NCBI GenBank assembly: GCA_949130495.1
Contig: OX422207.1
Span: forward strand, 371,525,868 to 371,589,867
DNA length: 64,000 nucleotides
Reading direction: 5' to 3'
From: Sambucus nigra
Lineage: Eukaryota > Streptophyta > Magnoliopsida > Dipsacales > Adoxaceae
The notes under the pieces were generated by a model. That model was not told the origin of the DNA and ran no database searches. It worked only from the letters and a program-made list of their open reading frames with translations. A program made the translations under genes and the position numbers. Of this stretch, positions 47,301-57,700 are shown in pieces; the first letter of the stretch is position 1; every line of letters begins with the position of its first letter.

Positions 47301-50300
47301 AGGGTGAATTGTGTCTTATCTCTTGTGATATTGTGGTTGGCTAAATGGGGTCCCAACAAACCCTTGTTCTTTATCCTCCAAACCCCATATCCTCAAAGCT
47401 ACCGAAAGGGGACCTATCAACTGGACCCTCGGTCCTTTGAGTTCTGCCTAACTCAAGCTAGGAGTGTTCATTGGAACCATCAACCCGAAGAACCGAACCA
47501 AACCAATCTCCGCAGGTTGGGTTGGGATTGTTTGTGAAGGGAATGGGTTTATTTTCTTTCATTTTACTGTTTAATTGTCAATTTTAATATTTGTCATTAA
47601 CTTTCCTTTTATTTTAGTTCTTTTATTTTCTTTTTAGTCTTTTAATTGGTCTCCAAGCATATTTGGGACTAATTGGGTATATTTTTGTTAGTAGTAGCCC
47701 TTTTTTCTCTTTTAGGTAATTACTTGGTTAACAAGTAATTCTCACCTTATAAATACCCATGTAGTCCTCATTTGTAGATAGACTTGATTTTGAATATAAG
47801 AGATTCTTAGTTTCTCTCTCTAAAGTTGGTGTTTATTTTATTTTTTGGCTATTGACGTGTAGTTTACGTCAAATTGGTATCAAAGCGGGTGTTGCTCCAA
47901 CATTGGTGTATTGGTGTATCGGTGTAGGTTTGTCAATGGGTCGGGTCGGCGTATAATAGGGTCTGGGCATATTTTTTTGGACCCGAGACCCGAATACCCG
48001 AATACCCGAATACCCGCTTATTAAACAGGTAGGGTCTGGATCTTATACAAGACCCGGACCCGAAGACCCGACCCGAATTGTACATTATTATTTTGTATAT
48101 ATATACATATATACAATAAATTTATATATATTTATAAATATATCTTATCAATATAACATGTAAGTATTATATATAAAAATATATATTTATGTATATAATA
48201 AATATAAGTAATATATGTTTTATTTATACTAATAATATTCTACAATACATTACAAAATATTTTCATTTAAGATTAAATAATAAAGAAGGGGGATAAAATA
48301 CAATAAATATAAAATAAATGTATATATTTGACTAGACCCGAACCCGAACCCGAACCCGAGACCCGAAGACCCGAACGGATCCGGGTCTGGATCCAATATT
48401 GTAGACCCGATGAAGACCCGGACTCGAACCCGACCCCGATGAAGACCCGATTACAGGGATCTGGATCTCCCTAAACCCGACCCGTTTTCGACCCGTTGAC
48501 AAGCCTATATCGGTGTGTAGTCTATCAACAAATCGTACGTTACAATCTCAATGGTTCCAAAAAAATCCAAACAACAACAAGAAGAGATCCAAGAATTGAG
48601 AGGAAGCATTCAAGATCTCAACAAGAAATTTGATGCCCTCTTCCAACTCCTCTCTTTCAAAATTCAACCTCCCACCACCAGCCAATATCCTAACCCTAAC
48701 CCTAGCCACCAAAATGTTTCGACCCATGCTTCCACCAATATCCCCTCCCCAAAGGCACTACCATCACTCGTAGCCACAAAACCCCCCCGAAAATCAGTCC
48801 CATTTCAGCCGCAACAGCCCTAGGCACTCCAGCCCTTGGCCAAACCCATCAAAGGGTGGCCGGAATTCACCCGAGTCCAAGTGGACTGCCTGGACGGACG
48901 GAAAACCCCATACACACCTCCGATCAGGGCAGAAATCACCCACTATGGTCGGGATTCACCCAGACTCAGGCGAGCACATCGGGGGCCACTCGGGCGACAC
49001 AAATTCAGTCTGGAACCACTTCTTGGAGGCCGGATATGTCCAGAAAATCACCGGGACCCACTGGCCTCACCATGGAACCACAGGAAACCCTTCTCACGGC
49101 CAAGATCATCTCCGAAAAATGATTAGTATGACAACTCGCAGCTATAAGATGGTATTTGACCCTGGAGGAAACCTTTTACGGTCCGGGAGAACAAAGAGAG
49201 ATGGAGAAGATCGAAGAGCAAAACAACGAGATGGGCACTTCCTTAATTTTCAAAAAATTATTTTTGGCAACCACAAATTTTTGTTTCTCTTTTCGGCACA
49301 TATTTTCGGAACTTTTCACACGAGTCTCCAATTTTTAAAAGCTCGAGGACGAGCTTTGTTTTAAGAGGGGGAGAATGATGTGAATGGGTTTATTTTCTTT
49401 TATTTTAGGGTTTAATTGTCAATTTATATGTTTGTTATTAAGTTTCCTTTTATTTTAGTTCTTTCATTTCCTCTTTAGTCTTTTAATTGGTCTCCAAGCA
49501 TGTTTGAGACTAATTGGGTATATTTTCGTTAGTAGTTGCCCTTTGTTGTCTTTCAGGTAATTACTTGGTTAAAAATTAATTCTCACCTTATAAATACCCA
49601 TGTACTCCTCATTTGGAGATAGAGTTGATTTTGAATATAAGAGATTCTTAGTTTCTCTTTCTAAAGTTGGTGTTTATTTTATTTTTTGACCATTGACGTG
49701 TAGTTTACGTCAGTTTGGTTTGGGTTTAAAATTCTTGGATACTTTGGTTTTGGTTCCGGTTCCGGTAATCATATAACTAATACCTAAATGAATGATAGAA
49801 CCAAACACAAAACAACTATGAAATCCTTAAAATGCTTATCAACTACATTTTTACCTCATTTCACCTGTTGCTTTGACACGTTAGAGTTGCATGATACTCT
49901 CTCATGTGTCATTTATTCTCTAAGAGCTATTCATAAATTATTAAAGTTTGTATACTCTCTCATCTATTAACATTTTTAATTTTATTTTTTATTCTAGAAG
50001 TGATCTTTTTGCCAGGTTTTATCACTCGAATTTTTCTTAGAGAATTTCAAACAATATAAAACTCTTTTATGATAGTTAAATTCTTTTAATTAAATGTGAG
50101 TATTAAGAAAATATGTGGAACTAAGGTTTGAACCGAACCAACCTGAGAACCAATGAGTTGAGTTGGTTCGGTTCCACATAAAATCAGTTCTGGCATTGAT
50201 TCCAAAATCATGGAATCGACCTACATTGGTTATGGTTTTGGTTTAGTTATGGAACCGAACCAAACTAACCCATGCACACCTTCTTTAACTCAAGGCAATT

Positions 50301-51409
50301 CGAAAGTGTAGAGTCGAGAGGTCCCAAAGAAGGAGAACAAGCACGTGATCTTTTGGAGACATGGGGTATGTTGAGGTAAATGGGGTTGTTATGGATCGAG
50401 AGCTTAGTAATAGGGACCTATGGATTGGCTGTTGGTAGGAATTGATAATTTGTGAAGCGGCTTATTGGGGGGTTTGCCTAGGTGTGGTTTAATACAATTA
50501 AAACTAATAGTCTTCTATATACTCAAAACAGAGATTCAATCAAAACACAAATCCCTAAAATTGATTAATTGACCCCATGTATATCGCTTTCCCATCTTTT
50601 GAACCAATGCGGAAGACAAGTGCATTCAAGATCTCTTGTCGTTCCTTGGTAACCTCTTCTTTTATATAGTCCTTCGTTGTTGCCAAACTCGACGTCTTTT
50701 TCCTATTGGGTCAATTCGACATCTTGTGGCCGCATTGGCCACAACCATAGCATTTGATTGGGGGAGAGAGGGCTTAATTTTTATTGTTTTTGGGCCTAGT
50801 AGCCATGTTGGAAGAATATTTTTTACTCCGAAGATGTCTACCCACATAGCATACTCAACGGTCTTTTGGATAGTCAAAATCTCTCTCAAGGCTATCTCAT
50901 GCTTGATTGGTTCTTCCAAACCGTGGGTATACCGACTCAATTTTATGCTCTTCTATATTGATGGTTGATGAGGTTGGAGACCATAAATTTTGGGTTGGAT
51001 GAGTGTTGGAGTGATTTTTGGAGGTGTAGAAGAAGATAAACTCGTAGAGAACAAAAACTGTTCACATAGAACCGATCCGGATGCAGTTCGGTTCGTTTTA
51101 TTTCTTTGGAACTGGACTGGTTCGTTTTTGGTGTTATCGGTTCGATTCGTTTGTTTGGAACCGGATCGGTTCGTTTTGGGGGCCAAGGGTTCGGTTCGAT
51201 TTTGGCAGGCAAAAAATTTGAGAGATTTTCTTGGACTAAAGGGATTGGGGAAGAATTCCTTTTGGAGATGAATAATATGGGATCCTATATTGAGTTTGAG
51301 GACCTCTAAGTGATGAAAAGAGTGATGTGTAATCTCGGGTTTTGTGAATAAGATTCGGGATATGAATTTAAGGAGTGTTTCGGGTGAGTCACTCGGTAAA
51401 TTAATTCGG

Positions 51410-51449
<40 letters not shown>

Positions 51450-51675
51450 TATTGTACGTGAGTAAATCCGAATATGCAAGTAGGATGAAGTTAGAACACA
51501 AGCTAGTGGTGATAAGCTATTATTCGGGAATATGTATCTATGTGAGAATTGTATCATAAGTGAGTGAATACTTATGGGATTAAAATAAATTGTGTGTATA
51601 CTATTAATCTATACGAATTGATATATTCGAGATTATAGGCTAATGCCATGAAAGATGAGCATGGATAGCCGGATT

Positions 51676-51742
<67 letters not shown>

Positions 51743-54700
51743 TATAAATATATCTGTGTGTGAATGGTATATTTATGTGAAGCATACCCCTCTAGTGCTA
51801 TCATGGGAAGTTGTGCGATGTGGGTGAGGCCTCTGGCTTGAGGTGCAGGGAGCGTATAGTCCCTAGGTCATAGCGTCCATTTTATATTGTGTGATTTTTA
51901 TCAGGGTGAGACGTGGTGGGTATGTTTCGTTCTCATTTCCGGTGAGGAACTATGACCACTTCCCATACGTTGTGATTTGGTTTATACTAAGTCGGTGTGA
52001 GTGTCCGACCACTTGTAACCCATGATGGTATGTGAGTAATTCCCTGGAAGATGATAGCATTGAGAGACCGCATTCATTGAGTTATAGTTCTGAGGGATGG
52101 TTATTATACTTATATAGTGTGTGATATATAAGTATGGATATAATTGATGTGTATAGTATATTGTATATATATATAGAGAGAGTGAGAGAGAGAGGAGATG
52201 TGAAACATATATATACGGACAAAATGAAGAATGGAATGTGAGATAATTTCTGAATCATCTGGGAGTATAAAATATGGAATTAAAAATGTGATATACGTAT
52301 ATAAAGATGAGAAGATTATATACGAGATGATAACACTAAAATGAGAATAGTGTAATAACTAGTGAAAGTTATTCATAATGTAAGGATAAATTATAAGTGA
52401 GATATTATAATATATAAGCTCGAGCGATAGCTTAGAGTATTTTATATTACGCAGGGTACGTGTTAGCGTATGGTGACTTGGGAGTTTTGTGAGGTGCTAG
52501 TTAGGTTGGGTTGCTAACTAGGGTGTTTTAAAATACATGCGTTAGGTGTGCACTGTTAGATGAGAGGTGATGGGTATCTCATGTGAGTGCGATACCAGTT
52601 TAAACATGAAGAGTATCATATTTAATATATTAAAATATGTTAAGCACTTACTAAAATATTTTCAAAACTCAGGCTCTGACCCGTATCTATTTTTCTTTTT
52701 CTTCTCCTTTGTTATAATTTTTAGGTGTCCAGACACAGGGACGCCTGAATGACTATTCTTTCGAGTCAGACGTTGCTGCCGCAGCTGTGGATGTTGGCAG
52801 GAAATTGTATAGACGCTTATCTCCTTGTAATCTAGATATGATGTACTGCGAGTTATATTCGTGCACGTTGTCCAATCGTTGTCTTTTAATTTATTTTCAG
52901 CATTTTTATTTTACGCTGATTCGATGTGGTTGTATAAATGTTTTACCGAGAGTTATCGGTTATTATTTATTTATTTTAGTTGTTGTTCATACCTTTGTAT
53001 AGATTTATTGTAAGTTTAGTTAAAAGGATTAGAATGTTTAAAATTTGACGCCAGACCTAATAGATTATTAGTAATTAAATGGTTTTTGACAGTGATGCTG
53101 AGAATGAAACCATTTGAGATTCCTGTTTAATTTGATATAAGACTGATGACCCGGTATTTTATTAGGCAAGGTGTCACAACTTCATCTCCTTCCCAGTGGA
53201 TTTCCATGAACGTAGTTCGTTGAGTTAGCTTCGTGTGGCCGCAAATGGCACGTCGTTTCGAGTCCGGATGATGAAGTTATGGCCATTTTCATAAATGAAG
53301 TTTTCTCCCTTTTAATGGATCAAATTCCCTATAAAACAGAGCTCCGGTCGACCAGCCTTCAGACCCCGGTCGACCAACATTTTCATTTATGCCTACGAAG
53401 GAAGGTAGGGGCTGCTTCTCAAATCGATCGATCGATCGACCCATGGCTTCAGTTTTTAGGCGATTGTACCATTTCTTTTCTTTTACCTTTTTTCTTTTAC
53501 CAACTTACTATATATGTTGGTTTTTGTTATTTGAGACAAATATATTTTCATATTTAGTTTTTAGGTTGGGGTTTGAGATGGAGCTTATCTCCCCTAGGGT
53601 TTGCACTCATTTGGGTTTGTAAGTCACTATTCATTTTCTTCCTCATTCTATTTAAGTTTCCATTATTTATTTCAAGCTCTGTTCCCTTATTTTCTTGCTT
53701 TCCAATTAGGTTTACATGTTTATTTACTTGCTTTCATTTACATTCATGTCGTTTACAATGCTTTGTAGTTAATTTAGTTTAGGTTGAGATTGATTAAACT
53801 CACTTTGGATTAATGGGTTGCTTTGCTTTGGTGATGGGTTTTATGAGTTTAAATGGTTACATGGGAAGACAAATTCATCAAAGTTAAATCTCATTTTCAC
53901 AATCAGTTAAATCTAGAGTTGTCACCCCCTAAATTGTCATAAAAGCTTAATTGATTTTTGCATCAACAAATATCCCCGAGATTACACACGCAAGGTTGTA
54001 AATACGCCCATACATGATATACACCGTTAAATCTCTTAGGTCTCAATCTATAGTTTTTATTCCTTTTGTTAATCTTAGTTTAAACGCATGCCTAGATTTA
54101 TCTTTTGTTTTATTTCTCACATTTTACACTTTTATTCCTGAAATAATAAATCAATTCAAGTCTAGCACACATTCCCTGTGGATTCGATACCCGGACGGAC
54201 CACTGTACTCCCTTAAAGAGTTTAGTCATACTCTAGGTTGTTTTGTATTGAGGCGGTGAACCAAACAACGACAGGGTCCTTACACGAAAACACGGTTCCC
54301 CCTTAATCAGTGGCTCAGGTGGAGCAATCAATTTTGAGGTGTCTTTTATTGCCACAAGCAAAACAATTTCGATTCTCTACCGAAACATCGTAGGAGTTTT
54401 TTTTGGTGTTAGAATAAGAAGGGGACTCCGAGAACATATCATCAATGTCGGGAAGTCGAAGAGGCATGAAATCAGAATGGACACCCGACTGCCCGGTGTC
54501 GAATTTACCCATAATTCCCTCAATTGGATGGATGGAAGAATTACTAAAATTTGGGGACCCACCAGAGGGGGTGGCGTTGAATCCAATCACGAATGCGGTG
54601 TCCCTTGTTACAAACCCATTGATATGGGTCCGAAGAGTTGAACGATTGTCAAGTGGTACTCAGGGAAACTTCAATCGTGCCCGACCTTCCATCAAATACA

Positions 54701-57700
54701 CATCAACCTTGGATGTGGATATGGCAAGTTCCTGGAGGAGTTGGGTGAGGTGCATATTTCGATCTTGGTGGTGGGTCCTTGCGGTGGTGTGATGTTTCAA
54801 CCACTGTTAAAGCCTGTTTTAATTTGCCTCGGTAAGGGTCAGGGGTTTGGTGAGGGGCAGTCTCCACGAGGGGAGGTGAGGATGGGTGGCCGAATGGAGG
54901 GAGAGTGTCGCCTAGGGTTCGCGCACCCCGGGGTAGGGTCGCAGCCCTAGTTAGAGGGAGCCAAAATGGACCTGGGAAGTGATAGCAGCCCCAGGTTTTT
55001 GACCTCCGCGTTGGGATTTGCAGGGTCGGGTAGTTAGGGTTTTCATCAGGATGGGTTTGAGGATAGATTTCTTGGGAATTTTTCTTGGTTGTAACTAGGG
55101 TTTGTGAGGTTCTTGAGGGTTTAGGAAAATCAGCAGATACGATAAGATATGATTATTGGCATTAGGGTTCAAGGTCGGGGCTGGGGTTTGAATGGTAGGG
55201 TCCATTGATTAAGGAGTAGTAATTCCCTTCAATTTTGTCAAAATGAGGGCCACAGATTTTTCTAGGGCTGCCAATTGATTTTAGAATTTGTGTTCGATTT
55301 CTTTTATTGGAAGCCATTAATGGAGATGCAATGGGAAGACACCCACTCACCCACCCAAGATGGTTGCTAAGCTTTGATACCGATTTGATGTAAAGAGCAA
55401 AAATTAGATCTAAAGAAGAGACAAAACACAAGCACAAATCTGAAATTGTATTAACAAGCCAAATAATAATGAGATCTCTATTATATCATCACCTATTTAA
55501 AAGTAATCCTACTCCAACTAGGAAAGCATTAAAAGACCAAAAGACCCTTCATTTACTATAATAAGTCCTAAAGAGGACTTAAAACTTTTTTTATTACAAT
55601 TAATTCTATTACTTTTACTTATACTCGAACCAAAAACTCAATCAAAACAAAGCATATTAAATCCCCAAAATCGATTAATTGACCCTATGCACATCAAACA
55701 ATCTCCATGTTTACTTCTCAATATTGACCAAGTAGCTTTATTGGACCTATCATATTTATATTAAAACATTGGTGAGTCCTAATTATGGGAATAAACTATT
55801 ATAATGAACTAAGGAAACAACTAAAACAATCTTAATCAAAGAGTTCTCCTAAAATCTGAAAATAACAAAATAATAATGCCCCCTCACTGGAATTCTGCTA
55901 CCATTTGCTTAGGATTGTTTTGGAGGTATAACTGTCTCACCTCCAAAGCTATTGGAGGTATAACTGTCTCACCTCAATCTGATGTACATGAGATATGGTT
56001 ATAAACTATTATATATATCTCATATGTACACCAGACTGAGTGGTACTTTTGGAGGTATAACTGTCTTATCTCACTTTATACTAATTAGTACCTTCATTTT
56101 TATACACAGATTATACCACAATCTATATGTTCCCGACATGGTTTGGTCATTGGTGCAGCAGTGGTTCCAATTGTTCGTGTTCTTGTTTGGATTTTCTTTC
56201 CTGTAGCATATCCAATCAGCAAGGTGATATATTCTTGTATCAGAACTCTTGCTAATTTAGTTTTAATTTAGTATTTCCTATTATTTGCGAGATGGAGTTT
56301 GATTATGTATGTATAAAGTTCCAAAAATCAGACCCTTGCTGTTGCTAGTTATGGTCAGGTATTAGACATTTTGTTGGGGAATGGACATGAAGCTCTATTT
56401 CGCCGAGCTGAGTTGAAAACATTAGTTGATTTTCATGGTAATGAGGTATGTTTCTTGTTACTCATTGTCAGAGTTTTATTAAAGGAACACTTGATTTCTG
56501 TTCATGGCCCTCTCAGATGCATTCCCATGATACAGCGGCGAAGGTCAACAGAGGAACCACACTGGTAAAGGGGGCCAATTGACCACCTTTAATTTTGGGA
56601 AAATTAAATATTAGTACCAAATTGCAGATTTAGTTATTTCCCCTCTAATTTTTGAAAAATATTAGCACTAAATGATTTCTTTTATAGATGTTTTTTTATG
56701 GGTAAGTATAACATTGTAAAAACTCTATTGATTCAACCCTTTGTTCAAAATAATATGTTTCAACGCATTACCTTTCTAACATTATATTTCACTTATAATG
56801 CAGGCTAAAAGTTAGAGGGTATATTTTTGTTCCCATTATCAAGGCAAAAAGTTTTGTTTTGTCATTCTTTGCCATTAGCCCTACTTTCCACATGACTCCT
56901 TTGAGACCTGCTTTGCATTTCTATGATTCTAAACTTGTTGACCCTCTTAAAACTAGGGTCACTAGTGTTTCAACATCGTTTGGGCTGATTAGGTTGAACA
57001 AGCCACTAAAATGTTTTTTTGTGGTCTTAAAACATGAACCAATGGATGTTGAGACTTGAGACCTTCCATGAGCCTAGTTTTACGAGTGTCAACAAAATTT
57101 GATTCCACTTTTATCTATCATCTTTTGCCTATTGATGGGGCCTTTTTCATCCACTTGACGAGTAAGCAGGCTGGCAAAGGTGGAGATCTATCAGTTAATG
57201 AGACAACAATCATCGCAGGAGCACTCGAGCTTACCGAGAAAACAGCAAGGGATGCTATGACTCCTATATCTGAAACTTTTGCCATCGATATCAATGCCCA
57301 ACTTGACAGGTATAATATTTGTTTGTAAAGGTAAACTGAATAGGGTGTTCTTTATAAAGCTTATTGCACTAGCATTGTATATACATTATATGTATGTATG
57401 AAATACATTGCATATTCATTGTATGCAACTATGGCAGGGATCTACGAAATACAATTTTGGAGAAGGGGCATAGCAGAGTGCCGGTATACTATGATCAACC
57501 AAGAAATATAGTTGGACTCGTTCTGGTAATTTTGGTTATTCTAAGATCACATTTCGTCGATTTCAGCACGAAATTTTTTTCCCACTTTTTTTTTCTCCTC
57601 TGGAAGTTACCTGTAACTTTTTTACTCTAAACTAATGTATCTGTTGGTCAAGTTGGTGTAACGCAAAATCTTTGGTTCTCTATCTAGTTTCTGTTAAATA

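Larger units (their letters stand above)
47535..49712 (+). mobile_element. Small non-autonomous LTR element, TSD GTTTG
   Basis: Two LTRs of 337 bp (47535-47871 and 49376-49712), both starting TGA-G-GAATGGG and ending TTTACGTCA, flanked by GTTTG (47530-47534 and 49713-49717). The primer-binding site TGGTATCAAAGC follows the first LTR and a purine tract AAGAGGGGGAGAA precedes the second. The internal region is only ~1.5 kb, of which 591 bp is a later MITE plus its duplication. No protease, reverse transcriptase or integrase is seen. A short gag-like frame and a LEDEL-type pol tail remain, so it is a deletion derivative relying on a relative. Confidence 0.9.
47458..50286. mobile_element. Outer hAT-type MITE in intron 3, TSD AACTCAAG
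   Basis: The left end CTAGGAGTGTTCATTGG and right end CCCATGCACACCTTCTT are imperfect inverted repeats of the GGTGTGCAT type. AACTCAAG flanks both (47450-47457 and 50287-50294). The interior is rich in GAACCGAACCAA on both strands. It is interrupted by the LTR element 47535-49712; without it the MITE is ~650 bp. Confidence 0.8.
50493..55693 (-). mobile_element. Scrambled LTR-element remnant, minus strand
   Basis: A right LTR (55386-55693; minus strand starts TGTGCATAGGGTC, ends TTACATCA) is followed by a primer-binding site CGGTATCAAAGC (55382-55371) and a start at 55316 ([20 protein letters not shown]). About 90 bp at 50493-50583 matches the LTR start, suggesting the left LTR remnant. Between them lie two gag-like fragments and at least one foreign LTR in the opposite direction. 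No pol enzyme is left. That all pieces belong to one element is inference. Confidence 0.45.

Noticed and set aside
48836..49364. Several overlapping frames (88-139 codons) after the gag-like frame of the small LTR element
   Set aside because: Three frames are open at once and none shows protease, reverse transcriptase or integrase motifs; they are probably remnants of deleted coding sequence and GC-rich composition.
50953..51501. 182-codon minus-strand frame with a run of Ile-Tyr
   Set aside because: The Ile-Tyr run is a translated (TA)n tract and the rest is an LTR; not a gene.
53279..53782. Overlapping plus-strand frames rich in Phe and Leu
   Set aside because: Low-complexity T-rich sequence in a retroelement-like stretch of intron 3; no signal of coding.
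56446..56568. Extension of exon 5 past its donor into a 65-codon open frame
   Set aside because: The donor GTATGT and the strong continuity to exon 6 (GNE joined to AGKGG) match the family; the extension is intronic.
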